Shown: piece after piece, positions 53,850-62,702 of the stretch | How positions within the stretch are numbered: position 1 is the first letter of the stretch | Layout of the letters: each line of letters opens with the position of its first letter | NCBI RefSeq assembly: GCF_002258785.1 | Contig: NZ_NOYI01000021.1 | Coordinates: forward strand, 310,001 to 374,000 | From: Rhodococcus sp. 06-235-1A | Lineage (GTDB): Bacteria; Actinomycetota; Actinomycetes; Mycobacteriales; Mycobacteriaceae | Direction of reading: 5' to 3' | Length of the DNA stretch: 64,000 nt | Translations under genes and position numbers: made by a program | The notes under the pieces: generated by a model | Told to the model about the DNA's origin: nothing | Databases searched by the model: none | What the model saw: the letters and a program-made list of their open reading frames with translations, nothing else

Positions 53850-55072
53850 CAGTGCACCCATTCGATCATCGCCTCCGCGAGTGCCTGCGCACCGATGTTG
53901 CAATCGTCGGCCTCGGCGAACTCCTCGGGGGAGTGCGACACCCCGGTCGGGTTGCGTACGAACAGCATCGCCGTAGGTACCTGCGCCGCCAGGATCCCTG
54001 CATCGTGGCCTGCCTGAGTGGGCAGCACCGGAATCTCGCCGAGATGGGCCAGCGCTTTCTGCAGTCGATGCCTCGGCTCATCGGGGAATTCGACGATGGG
54101 GGTGATCGACTCGGCAGTGACATCGAGGTCGATCCGGTCGCCGGCCGCGTGGGCTCGTGCGTGTGAGGTGATGTCGGCGACCAGCTCCGTCAGTGTCCCC
54201 TCGTCCGCAGCTCGTGCGTCGAGCCACGCGCGGATTCGAGACGGGATGGCATTTGCTCCGTTGGGGGAGACGATGACTTTGCCGAACGTGGCGACCGCGT
54301 TGTGCAGCTGCGCCGAGTTCCGAGCCGAGTGAACCGAGGAGGCAAAAGCAAGCATCGGGTCACGGCGGTCGACGAGTCGTGTCGCTCCGGCGTGGTTGGC
54401 TTCGCCGTCGAAAACGAACTCCCATCGGCCGTGCGGCCAGATGGTGGAGGCCACCGCAAGCGGGCGGTCCACAAGGTCGAGTGCTCGGCCCTGCTCGACG
54501 TGTAATTCGACGTAGACACCCACCCTGTCGGTCAACGACCGGTCGACACCCATGTGCTCGGTGCTGCGCCCGGCCTTGACCATCGCCTCGGCAAGGGTGA
54601 TGCCGTCGAGGTCGCGCAGTGCTAACGCGCGTTCGGCGGCGAGTGCACCGGTGCTCAATTGCGAACCGACACAAGCGACACCGAACCGAGCGCCTTCTTC
54701 GTCGGAAAACGCTGCTACCGCGATCGGCACCTTCGGGACGATGCCGCGTGCGCGCAGTATGTCGACGGCAGCGAAGGCAGAGACCACCCCGAGTGGGCCA
54801 TCGTAGGCACCGCCGTCGGGAACCGAATCGAGATGGGATCCGGTGACGAATGCTCCGACGGGGTCGCCGGTCCATCCTGGTGGCATCCACCAGGCCCACA
54901 GGTTGCCGTTGCGGTCTTCCTCGACGTCCATGGATCGCGTCCTAGCGCAGCCTCGGAACCACTCACGGAGAGTCAGGTCCGCATCGGACCATGCATATCG
55001 GCGGTACCCGCGGGTGTTCTGGTTCTGTCCCACATCGAGGATGCTTGCCCACAGTGAGTCGAATGACGTCAT
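53849..55072 (-). CDS. M20-family amidohydrolase (allantoate/N-carbamoyl-amino-acid hydrolase type), candidate N-formylglutamate deformylase
   Basis: This 407-residue dinuclear metallo-amidase has VGAFVTGSHLDSVPDGGAYD and GPLGVVSAFAAVDI with His and Asp ligands, then AFSDEEGARFGVACVGSQ with Glu ligands, YVELHVEQGRALDL, and the late His in LPTQAGHDAGILA. It lies between hutU and hutF and overlaps both by one base (TGATG). HutF makes N-formylglutamate and no classical hutG is visible, so removal of the formyl group is the inferred role. Confidence 0.86.
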   Translation of the reverse strand: MTSFDSLWASILDVGQNQNTRGYRRYAWSDADLTLREWFRGCARTRSMDVEEDRNGNLWAWWMPPGWTGDPVGAFVTGSHLDSVPDGGAYDGPLGVVSAFAAVDILRARGIVPKVPIAVAAFSDEEGARFGVACVGSQLSTGALAAERALALRDLDGITLAEAMVKAGRSTEHMGVDRSLTDRVGVYVELHVEQGRALDLVDRPLAVASTIWPHGRWEFVFDGEANHAGATRLVDRRDPMLAFASSVHSARNSAQLHNAVATFGKVIVSPNGANAIPSRIRAWLDARAADEGTLTELVADITSHARAHAAGDRIDLDVTAESITPIVEFPDEPRHRLQKALAHLGEIPVLPTQAGHDAGILAAQVPTAMLFVRNPTGVSHSPEEFAEADDCNIGAQALAEAMIEWVH

Positions 55073-56736
55073 CAGTTCTCCTGCATCGGAATTCGCACTC
55101 CGCGTTCGGCGGCGATCGCGGTGGCGTGTTCGTATCCGGCGTCGGCGTGGCGGATGACGCCCATTCCGGGGTCGTTGGTCAGGACTCGTTCCAGTTTCTG
55201 TGCGGCCAGCTCGGTTCCGTCTGCGACGCTGACCTGACCGGCGTGGATCGAGCGGCCCATTCCGACGCCGCCGCCGTGATGGATCGACACCCAGGACGCA
55301 CCGGATGCGGTGTTGAGCAGGGCATTGAGCAGCGGCCAGTCGGCGATGGCATCGGAACCGTCGATCATGGCTTCGGTTTCGCGGTACGGCGATGCGACGG
55401 ATCCGGAATCGAGGTGATCACGCCCGATGACGATCGGAGCGGAGACTTCACCGTTGGCGACCATCTCGTTGAATCGCAGTCCGGCGCGATGGCGTTCGCC
55501 GTAACCGAGCCAACAGATGCGGGCGGGCAGCCCCTCGAATTCGACGCGCTCACCGGCCATGGTGATCCACCGAGCGAGGTGCTCGTTGTCGGGGAAGAGC
55601 TCGAGGATGGCTTTGTCGGTGGCGGCGATGTCTTTCGGGTCGCCGGACAACGCCGCCCAGCGGAACGGTCCGAGGCTTTCCTCGAACTGGGGACGGATAT
55701 AGGCCGGGACGAACCCGGGGAAGTCGAAAGCGCGGTCGTAGCCGGCCTTGCGGGCCTCGTCGCGAATCGAGTTGCCGTAGTCGAAGACCTCGGCACCCTT
55801 GTCGAGGAATCCGACCATCGCTGCGACATGTTTCGCCATCGAATCCTGCGCCTGTTCGGTGAAGTAGGCAGGGTCCTTGTCCGCCATCTTCTTCATGTCC
55901 TCGAGGTCGATGCCGATCGGCAGATAGGACAGTGGATCGTGCGCGGACGTCTGATCGGTCACGATGTCGATCGGTGCATTCCGTTCGAGCAGGGCCGGGA
56001 AGACCTCCGCGGCATTGCCTACGAGGCCGATAGACAACGCCTTCTTGCTATCGCGTGCGTCGATCGCGAGTTCGAGGGCATGGTCGAGGTCGCGAGCCCT
56101 GACGTCGAGGTAGCGCTTGGCGATGCGCCGGTCTATGCGAGTGGCGTCGACGTCGACGCAGATGGCGACGCCGTCGTTCATCGTCACAGCAAGCGGCTGC
56201 GCGCCACCCATCCCTCCGACACCACCGGTGAGCGTGATGGTTCCTACGAGGGTGCCGCCGAAGCGCTTCTTCGCGATGGCACCGAAGGTCTCGTAGGTTC
56301 CCTGAAGGATGCCTTGGGTGCCGATGTAGATCCACGATCCGGCAGTCATCTGGCCGTACATGGTCAAACCATCGGCCTCCAGGGCGCGGAACTGCTCCCA
56401 ATTTGCCCAGTCGCCCACCAGATTCGAGTTGGCGATCAGCACCCGTGGGGCCCAGACGTTGGTGCGGAACACACCGACCGGTTTGCCGGACTGAACGAGC
56501 ATCGTTTCGTCGTCCTCGAGGGAGCGCAAGGTGCGCACGAGGGCGTCGAAGGCCGGCCAGCTGCGGGCCGCGCGGCCCGTTCCGCCGTAGACCACCAGGT
56601 CGTCGGGGTGTTCGGCGACTTCGGGGTCGAGGTTGTTCATCAGCATTCGAAGGACGGCTTCTTGCTGCCAGCCTTTGCACGTGAGTTCGGTTCCGCGCGC
56701 AGCACGTACGGGGCGGGGGCCTGAGGTGATCGACAT
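55072..56736 (-). CDS. hutU: Urocanate hydratase
   Basis: HutU converts urocanate to imidazolonepropionate with tightly bound NAD+. The 554-residue product has [43 protein letters not shown]-binding [20 protein letters not shown], the active-site Cys in [15 protein letters not shown] and [23 protein letters not shown] at 56736 is used. It is the first enzyme gene of the minus-strand hut operon, 56 bp downstream of the ABC binding-protein gene. No hutH (histidase) is present in the window. Confidence 0.96.
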   Translation of the reverse strand: MSITSGPRPVRAARGTELTCKGWQQEAVLRMLMNNLDPEVAEHPDDLVVYGGTGRAARSWPAFDALVRTLRSLEDDETMLVQSGKPVGVFRTNVWAPRVLIANSNLVGDWANWEQFRALEADGLTMYGQMTAGSWIYIGTQGILQGTYETFGAIAKKRFGGTLVGTITLTGGVGGMGGAQPLAVTMNDGVAICVDVDATRIDRRIAKRYLDVRARDLDHALELAIDARDSKKALSIGLVGNAAEVFPALLERNAPIDIVTDQTSAHDPLSYLPIGIDLEDMKKMADKDPAYFTEQAQDSMAKHVAAMVGFLDKGAEVFDYGNSIRDEARKAGYDRAFDFPGFVPAYIRPQFEESLGPFRWAALSGDPKDIAATDKAILELFPDNEHLARWITMAGERVEFEGLPARICWLGYGERHRAGLRFNEMVANGEVSAPIVIGRDHLDSGSVASPYRETEAMIDGSDAIADWPLLNALLNTASGASWVSIHHGGGVGMGRSIHAGQVSVADGTELAAQKLERVLTNDPGMGVIRHADAGYEHATAIAAERGVRIPMQEN

Positions 56737-56792
56737 CGTGGGGGTCCTTAGAAGATCGGAGCGAGGAAGAGCAGAGCCGAGTGATGGAGGAT

Positions 56793-57710
56793 TCACGACA
56801 CTCCGTTGTCGGCCAACCACTTCTGCGCAATATCGGTGAGCGCGGTGCCGGTGGCGGCGTCGGCATTCATGGAGATCAGATCGTCGGTGGTCAGCTTTGC
56901 GGAGACCGCGTTCAGGGTGTCGGCGATGACATCGCTGGACTTGGCGGTCTTGATGATCGGGACGATGTTCTCGGAGGCGAACAAGGACTTGTCGTCCTCG
57001 AGTGCCACCAGATCGTTGTCGACGAGCCCTGGATCGGTACTGAACAGGTCTGCGACCTGAATCTGGCCGCTGTTCAACGCGGTCATCGTCAGAGTGCCAC
57101 CCGCGTCGAGGGTCACGAAGTCCTGGAAATTCAGACCGTATATGTCACGGAGACCGACGACTCCGTTGACTCGGTTGACCCACTCCGGCGGCCCACCCAA
57201 CTTCAGTTGACCGGCAACAGCTTCGAGATCGGAGATCGTGCGCAGATTGTACTGTTCGGCGGTCGCGCGAGTGACGGCGAGTACGTCCTTGTTCTCCGCC
57301 GGGGAGGCGTCGAGCATCGAAATGCCCTCGGGCAGCTTACCGTTGAGTTCGGCATCGACGGCTTCGGTGGTGCTGGCAGTCGAGGTCTGGTCGAGGTATT
57401 TGAGCAAGGCACCGTTGTATTCCGGGACCAGATCGATCGAAGAGTCCTGCAGGGCGGCGATATAGACTTCGCGGCTGCCGATGTTGAACTGCTCTCGTAC
57501 CTCTACTCCGGCCGCGGAGAGAGCCTGAGAGTAGATGGTGGCGACGAGTTGATTCTCGGTGAAGTCAGCCGATCCGATGACGACCGTGGACCCTGCCGAG
57601 CCGGCGGTGTCGGTTTCTCCCGCGAGTGGATCCCCACTGCTGCAGGCGGAGAGGGTCAGTACCGCGGTGAGGGCCACGGCCGATGCGAGGCCGATCTTGT
57701 ACTTTTTCAT
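56793..57710 (-). CDS. OpuC/ProX-type ABC substrate-binding lipoprotein
   Basis: This 305-residue lipoprotein has a signal ending [13 protein letters not shown]. The mature part has the ligand-binding pattern of the glycine-betaine family: [40 protein letters not shown] with GALLKYL, and [18 protein letters not shown]. Because it leads directly into hutU, the ligand may be histidine or urocanate, as for the related HutXWV systems, rather than an osmolyte. Confidence 0.86.
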   Translation of the reverse strand: MKKYKIGLASAVALTAVLTLSACSSGDPLAGETDTAGSAGSTVVIGSADFTENQLVATIYSQALSAAGVEVREQFNIGSREVYIAALQDSSIDLVPEYNGALLKYLDQTSTASTTEAVDAELNGKLPEGISMLDASPAENKDVLAVTRATAEQYNLRTISDLEAVAGQLKLGGPPEWVNRVNGVVGLRDIYGLNFQDFVTLDAGGTLTMTALNSGQIQVADLFSTDPGLVDNDLVALEDDKSLFASENIVPIIKTAKSSDVIADTLNAVSAKLTTDDLISMNADAATGTALTDIAQKWLADNGVS

Positions 57711-57787
57711 GATGAACTCTGCTTTCGAATGGGATCGGGTTGTGAGGGGCGAGCAGTGAATGGATATGACGGTCGATGAAGATGAAG

Positions 57788-58501
57788 TCAGCCGGCGGTA
57801 GAAACCTTCGTGGCAGTGCGGGAGTCGACCGCACGCCGTAGGCCGGGGGAGACCGCCGCGCGGCTGAGCGCCGAGAACGACAGCTCGATGATCAGCGCGA
57901 GGATCGCGACAAGCAGCGCCCCTCCGGCCATCTGTGAGAAGTCGCCTTGGGCGCGGCCGTCGAGTACGAATCGGCCCAGCCCCTGCAAACCCAGGTAGGC
58001 GGCGACTGTAGCGGTGGAGACGATCTGCAGGCTCGCGCTTCGGATCCCGGACAGCAGAAGCGGTAAGGCGCAGGGCAGTTGAACGTGGAGCAGGATTTGG
58101 ACCCGGGTGTATCCCATGGCGCGTGCTGCTCCCACGGCACCGGGGTCAGCGTTCTGGATGCCGGCGTAGGTGCCGGTGAGGATGGGCGGCACGGCGAGCA
58201 GAACGAGAACGACGATGGTGGGAAGGACATACACGGCGTTGCCGCTGACGATGGGCGCGATGATCAGGAACAGCAGTGTCAGCAGTCCGAGGGTGGGCAG
58301 GGCGCGCAACGCGTTCGCCAGCCCCGCGACGACCGTCTCGCCGCGGCCGGTGTAACCGATGTAGATGCCGGCGGGCACGGCCACCGCACAGGCTGCCAAC
58401 AAGGCCAACGCCGAATACAGCACGTGGTAGCCGATCTGGGTGGGTATCGCGCGCGATCCGCTCCAGTTGGCGGAATCGGTGAACCAGTTCGCAAGGTTCA
58501 T
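57788..58501 (-). CDS. OpuC/ProW-type ABC permease (second)
   Basis: This 237-residue permease has about five or six transmembrane helices. The EAA-type loop is VGAARAMGYTRVQILLHVQLPCALPLLLSG. It also has LANALRALPTLGLLTLLFLI and AYLGLQGLGRFVLDG, typical of OpuCB/OpuCD. ATG at 58501 overlaps the stop of the upstream permease gene. Confidence 0.88.
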   Translation of the reverse strand: MNLANWFTDSANWSGSRAIPTQIGYHVLYSALALLAACAVAVPAGIYIGYTGRGETVVAGLANALRALPTLGLLTLLFLIIAPIVSGNAVYVLPTIVVLVLLAVPPILTGTYAGIQNADPGAVGAARAMGYTRVQILLHVQLPCALPLLLSGIRSASLQIVSTATVAAYLGLQGLGRFVLDGRAQGDFSQMAGGALLVAILALIIELSFSALSRAAVSPGLRRAVDSRTATKVSTAG

Positions 58502-59148
58502 GTCGTCACCGTCTTTTCTCGCCACGGAGTGGCCAGTGTGTCGAGCCAGATGATCAGCGCATCGAAGATCAAGGCCAGGATCACGCACAGCACGATGCCG
58601 GTGATCATCGGTGCGTACAGACGGAGCTGAAAGCCCTGGGTGAACAAGGTTCCCAGTTGCGAAATGCCCAGCAGTGCAGCCATTGTCACGATGGAGACGT
58701 TCGATACCACCGCCACCCGCAGGCCCGCGGCGATGACCGGGACAGCGACGGGAAGTTCGACCATCAGTAGTGATTGCCACTTCCGATACCCCATGGCTTC
58801 GGCGGCCGACACGGTCTCGTACGGAACCGAGGCCAACCCGTCGGCCACTACTCGTACCAGCAATGCGATGGTGTAGATCGTGAGGGCGATGACGATATTG
58901 ATCGGATCGAGGATCTTGGTGCCGATGAACGACGGCAACAAGATGAACAGCGCCAACGACGGAATCGTGTAGAGCAGCCCGGCGGTACCGACGATCATCG
59001 AATATCCACGCTTCGACCGGTGTGCCCACCAGCCCAACGGTAGTGCGAGCAGTAAGCCCAGGACTGTGGGAACGAGCGTCAACCAGACATGGCTGACGGC
59101 GAGCTCGATGATGCGATCGCGATTGTCGAGAACCCAGTCCATGCTCAT
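58498..59148 (-). CDS. OpuC/ProW-type ABC permease (first)
   Basis: This 216-residue permease has the motifs LYTIPSLALFILLPSFIG and AAEAMGYRKWQSLLMVELPVAVPVIAAG (the ATPase-contacting EAA loop). Its start overlaps the end of the ATPase reading frame (59145-59148). Together with the second permease it would form the membrane channel of an amine or amino-acid importer. Confidence 0.88.
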   Translation of the reverse strand: MSMDWVLDNRDRIIELAVSHVWLTLVPTVLGLLLALPLGWWAHRSKRGYSMIVGTAGLLYTIPSLALFILLPSFIGTKILDPINIVIALTIYTIALLVRVVADGLASVPYETVSAAEAMGYRKWQSLLMVELPVAVPVIAAGLRVAVVSNVSIVTMAALLGISQLGTLFTQGFQLRLYAPMITGIVLCVILALIFDALIIWLDTLATPWREKTVTT

Positions 59149-59906
59149 GCGGTCGCACCGCTCTGCTGCTCATTCCTGGCATGGCTGATCGCATCGATGA
59201 CATCGTGATCGGTGACGGTGCCTACGAGCGCACCGTCACCGCCGACGACCACGCCCCGGCCGCTGGGGCTCGACAGCGCAGAATTGAGCAAGTCGCGCAG
59301 AGATCCGTCCCTGCGGGCGAAGGTGCCGCTGAGATTGACATTGTCTTGTGTGACCACTGCGGACCCGACTGCGTGTGCGTCGACCCACCCCATTGGTCGC
59401 TGACTTTGGTCGACGACGAGAATCCATCGACCGGCGGCGTCGAGGGGATCGATGTGTTCTCCGACTGTGACGGTCGGTGCCGGTGAGAATGTCAGATCGG
59501 TGGGCGGGCGGTGGAATTCGAGAGCGTGATATCCGCGCCCGGATCCGATGAAGTTGGCGGTGAACGTATCGGAAGGGGATTCGAGAAGGTCTGCAGGTGA
59601 GGCGAATTGGGCGAGCGTTCCGCCCTGGCGTAGTACTGCGACACGGTCACCGAGTTTGAGGGCTTCTTCGATGTCATGAGTGACCATGACGATCGTCTTG
59701 GAGATGTCGGCCTGCAGACGCAGGAATTCGTCCTGGAGCTGTTCTCGTACAACGGGATCGACTGCGCTGAACGGCTCGTCCATCAGCAGAAACGGAGGAT
59801 CGGTGGCCAGAGCCCTGGCCACTCCCACGCGTTGTTGCTGCCCGCCGGAGAGCTGCCAGGGGTATCGACGAGCGAACTTCGTATCAATTCGCTGGCCGCC
59901 ATCGGC
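59145..59906 (-). pseudogene. OpuCA-type ABC ATPase missing its N-terminal half (no Walker A)
   Basis: Homology begins abruptly at FARRYPWQLSGGQQQRVGVA (ABC signature). It continues through Walker B FLLMDEPFSAVDP and the switch His VTHDIEEAL to two C-terminal CBS-like repeats (ILVVDQSQRPMGW and VVVGGDGALVGTVTDHDVID). The roughly 125 residues with Walker A and the Q-loop are absent. Upstream the frame reaches a stop at 59919-59921 inside the motif TGTCACGAGAGTGTCACAA, a piece of the tRNA-flank repeat. A GTG at 59828 could start only a non-functional remnant. The transporter therefore lacks its own working ATPase and probably its promoter. Confidence 0.82.
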
Positions 59907-59910
59907 GGTA

Positions 59911-59935
59911 GCTCGGTGTCACGAGAGTGTCACAA
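59911..59935 (+). repeat. Terminal remnant of the tRNA-flank repeat at the ATPase truncation point
   Basis: GCTCGGTGTCACGAG followed by TGTCACAA after two bases is nearly identical to the end of copy B (60291-60314) and similar to the end of copy A (21718-21736). It carries the same direct TGTCAC repeat. It abuts the point where ABC ATPase homology ends, so recombination at this motif probably removed the front of that gene. Confidence 0.65.
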
Positions 59936-60038
59936 GTCGGTACGTTCGGGCATGGACTGCCCCGGACGCCGATGAACGAAAACTATTGCAAATAAACAAT
60001 TATCGAGTCCAGCGTAGTTCAGGTGAATCCAGTTCTAG

Positions 60039-60315
60039 GGACTTAAAATTCGCACAGTGTCGGTTCGAGTCCGACTGGGGGCACCAGAGTCCATATGGAT
60101 CCAGATTTTCGGACCAGGACAGTGCTTTTCGGGTGGTAGCGTGGACTTCGGTGACCTACCACGGATTTGAGTGGACAACCGAGACAGCGGATTTCAGATC
60201 CGCGCGGGATGAACGTTCTTCGTTGCCGGATCTTCGCATTCTTGCAGCTCAGGGCCGGTGTCGTGCTGCGTGGTCGCCTTCGCGGGGTGTCTCGGTGTCA
60301 CGAGGTTGTCACAAC
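60039..60315 (+). repeat. 3' fragment of tRNA-Leu(UAA) plus downstream flank, copy B
   Basis: 60039-60086 repeats the tRNA-Leu from the anticodon stem to CCA (GGACTTAAAATTCG, then the T-arm GTCGGTTCGAGTCCGAC and GGGGGCACCA). The 5' third, D-arm and acceptor 5' strand are absent, so it cannot be a working tRNA. 60087-60315 repeats the tRNA flank, including GCGGATTTCAGATCCGC (60187-60203), the hairpin GTGGTAG/CTACCAC (60133-60139 with 60156-60162) and the terminal TGTCACGAGGTTGTCACAA. It has the form of an att-site duplicate. Confidence 0.8.
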
Positions 60316-60455
60316 TGAGTCCGGCAGCACCGTCGGATCACATCAGCGTCCGCGAGGTACTTCCTTCAATTTGCCTCTCTCTGCTGACCTCGTTGCGTCT
60401 CGTGGTTGACCCTGAGCGGCGGGGAGGACAGTTCGAACACGTCTGCCGCGGGTCA

Positions 60456-60472
60456 CTGTCGGAAATCGACAG
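60456..60472 (-). terminator. Small hairpin after the peptide-type ABC operon
   Basis: CTGTCG (60456-60461) and CGACAG (60467-60472) pair around a five-base loop, 40 bp beyond the stop of the last ABC gene (60512). Nothing else is seen in 60316-60511. Confidence 0.4.
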
Positions 60473-60511
60473 ATAAGTTCAGCCATCTTTGCCAGGCGGG
60501 CTCGATGTGGC

Positions 60512-61114
60512 TCAGATGAGCTGCGTGCGGTGTTCGGGCGCGAGGGTGTCGATGACGGCTCGGTCGTGGCTGACCACAGCGAGTCCGGCTCCGTCTGCGG
60601 CGAGTGCAGTGAGCAGTTGCATCACGTCGCGGGTGGCGATCGGATCGAGCATGGACGTCGGCTCGTCGCACAAGATGTAGATCGGACGTTGCACGAGGAT
60701 GCGCGCGAGGCATGCGCGTTGGAGTTGCCCATCGCTCACCTGGGCCGGGAATCGCCGCAGCAGAGCAGTATCGAGGCCGACGCGGTCGCACACGGCCTCG
60801 ACATCGATCGCCTCCCGGTGAATCGCTGCGGGCTCGGCCACGATCGTGCCGAGGGTCCACCGCGGATTGCACACCAGTCTCGGATGCTGAGCAAGGAGAG
60901 CGATCGATCCGCGCGAGGGCCGGGCCTGCGCATCCCACGTCACGGTGCCTGTATGTGGCTGCACCAACCCGGCGAGCACCCCGAGCAGTGTCGTCTTGCC
61001 GACGCCGGACGGGCCGGTGATACCCGTGATCGCGCCGGGGGCGACTGTCACCGAGACCTGTTGCAGGGCAAAAGTTCCGTCGAACGTCACGGTCACGTTC
61101 CGAGCTTCGATCAT
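60512..61114 (-). CDS. Peptide/nickel-type ABC transporter ATPase (DppF/NikE-like, short)
   Basis: This 200-residue ATPase has Walker A ITGPSGVGKTTLLGVLAG, a Q-loop IALLAQHPRLVCNPRWT, a variant signature AQVSDGQLQRACLARIL, Walker B YILCDEPTSMLDP and switch His AVVSHDRAV. It lacks the C-terminal oligopeptide-transporter extension and is shorter than most family members. The VSDGQLQR variant is common in the second ATPase of nickel/peptide systems. The start overlaps the previous gene by four bases. It is last in the operon. Confidence 0.88.
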   Translation of the reverse strand: MIEARNVTVTFDGTFALQQVSVTVAPGAITGITGPSGVGKTTLLGVLAGLVQPHTGTVTWDAQARPSRGSIALLAQHPRLVCNPRWTLGTIVAEPAAIHREAIDVEAVCDRVGLDTALLRRFPAQVSDGQLQRACLARILVQRPIYILCDEPTSMLDPIATRDVMQLLTALAADGAGLAVVSHDRAVIDTLAPEHRTQLI

Positions 61115-61866
61115 ATCGTCACGCCCTCGAAGAGAGCGCGGACGTAGTCGTCGTCATGCGACAGGACTGTCGCCGGTGTGGCCTGGAGGACCGTCGTCCC
61201 CGCTCTCATCACGGCGATGGTTCCACAGGTACCGGAGCGCATCATCGAGGTCAGATCGTGCGTGACGATCAGCACGGCTCGACCGTCTGCCGCGATGTCG
61301 CTCAACAGTGCCCAGACCTGTTCTGCCAGAGCTGGATCGAGTGCCGATGTCGGCTCGTCCGCAATCACCAGATCCGGTGACCCGGCGAGCGCCGCCGCGA
61401 TCGCGGCACGCTGCGCCATCCCGCCGGACAATTCGTGCGGGTACAGCCGCGCGGTCGATAGTGGGAGTGCCACACGATCCAACAACTCCGACAGGGTGTT
61501 TCGGCTTCCCAGGGTTCGCACGACCTCGGCGAGCTGGGAGCCGACAGTGCGCACGGGTGTGAACGAGGTAGCGGGCGACTGCGGAATCAGCCCGATGCGG
61601 TGCCCGCGGAGTAGTCGCCAGTCGGCCTCGGTAGGCACCGCGCGTCCGGCTATGTCGAGAGTCCCGGTCGTGTGTGACCCCGGCGGCAGCAGCCCGCACA
61701 GTGCGGCCGCAACCAGAGATTTGCCGCAACCCGATTCGCCGACGAGGGCGGTGACTCGGCCGGAGTCGACGTCGAGATCGACCGTATCCAGTGTGCGAAC
61801 GAGAGGGCCTCCACGACCGCGTGAGTCGACGTCCACGGTGTATTCGCGAAGTCTCGCTGCGGTCAC
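61111..61866 (-). CDS. Peptide/nickel-type ABC transporter ATPase (DppD/NikD-like)
   Basis: This 251-residue ATPase has Walker A ALVGESGCGKSLVAAALCGL, a Q-loop IGLIPQSPATSFTPVRTVG, signature YPHELSGGMAQRAAIAAAL, Walker B LVIADEPTSALDP and switch VTHDLTSM. GTG at 61866 overlaps the permease stop (GTGA). It pairs with the shorter ATPase encoded downstream. Confidence 0.9.
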   Translation of the reverse strand: MTAARLREYTVDVDSRGRGGPLVRTLDTVDLDVDSGRVTALVGESGCGKSLVAAALCGLLPPGSHTTGTLDIAGRAVPTEADWRLLRGHRIGLIPQSPATSFTPVRTVGSQLAEVVRTLGSRNTLSELLDRVALPLSTARLYPHELSGGMAQRAAIAAALAGSPDLVIADEPTSALDPALAEQVWALLSDIAADGRAVLIVTHDLTSMMRSGTCGTIAVMRAGTTVLQATPATVLSHDDDYVRALFEGVTI

Positions 61867-62702
61867 CACACCGAACCCCCGGGTGGAGTGAGTCGGCGTC
61901 GCAGCATCGACAGTCCCAGCGTGAACGCGAGTGCCGTCACCACGAGCGCCGTGGCCGGAACGGCGAGTGTCCACCATGCGCCGAGCATCACATCGCCGCG
62001 GGCCTGCCCGAGCAGCGTGCCAAGGCTCGCACGATCGGGTGACAGGCCGACACCGAGGAACGACAGCGTCGATTCGTGCCAAATGGCGTGCGGGATCAGC
62101 ATCGCCAGCGCCACCAGAATCTGCCCACCTACCGTCGGTGCCAGGTGTCTGTGTGCCACGAACCATCGGGACGCGCCGGCCAGGCGGGAGGTGCGAACCC
62201 ACCCGGAATCTGCCGTCGCCAAGACCTCTGCCCGCACTATCCGGGCGACGGAGGGCCAGTGCGTCAACGAGATCGACGCCACCACGGCAAGTGGCTCACC
62301 TCGCCACAGCGCCGCGATGACGATACCCAGCACCAGGTGGGGGAGGGCGTTGACCGTATCGACTACGCGCATGACAACGGCATCGAACCATCCGCCGGCA
62401 GCCGCCGAGGTCACCCCGATGGCCACTCCGAGAGCGCACGCGATCACCGCACAAAGTGCTGCGATCAACAGCGAGATTCGCAGTCCCTCTGCTGTTCTGG
62501 TGAGTATGTCGTATCCGGAGTGATCGGTGCCCAGCAGGCTCGAGGCGCTCGGCGGCAGTAGTGCGGATGCGAAGTCCGCAGTCTGCCGACCGGCGATCAT
62601 CGGGATCAGCAGTGCGACGAGTGTGATGGCGAGAACCACGAACCACGGCGAGTCCGGGATGTAGCGACGCCGATAGTCGAGTTCATCGTCTGGGGCGGTC
62701 AT
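61863..62702 (-). CDS. Peptide/nickel-type ABC permease (DppC/NikC-like)
   Basis: This 279-residue permease has the N-terminal segment LLGTDHSGYDILTRTAEGLR typical of DppC proteins. The BPD loop VRAEVLATADSGWVRTSRLAGASRWFVAHRHLAP contacts the ATPase, and HESTLSFLGVGLSPDRASLG follows. About six transmembrane helices are predicted. The start overlaps the stop of the first permease gene (ATGA). Confidence 0.91.
   Translation of the reverse strand: MTAPDDELDYRRRYIPDSPWFVVLAITLVALLIPMIAGRQTADFASALLPPSASSLLGTDHSGYDILTRTAEGLRISLLIAALCAVIACALGVAIGVTSAAAGGWFDAVVMRVVDTVNALPHLVLGIVIAALWRGEPLAVVASISLTHWPSVARIVRAEVLATADSGWVRTSRLAGASRWFVAHRHLAPTVGGQILVALAMLIPHAIWHESTLSFLGVGLSPDRASLGTLLGQARGDVMLGAWWTLAVPATALVVTALAFTLGLSMLRRRLTPPGGSVW

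Noticed and set aside
54991..56724. 577-codon plus-strand frame
   Set aside because: It is the antisense shadow of hutU, which is unambiguous.
60039..60086. Second tRNA-Leu gene
   Set aside because: The 5' acceptor strand and D-arm are missing, so it is only a 3' fragment.
21432..60315. Integrase, transposase or CRISPR array inside the putative island
   Set aside because: I checked the larger frames for tyrosine/serine recombinase and DDE motifs and the DNA for regularly spaced repeats and found none. The element, if real, has lost its mobility genes.
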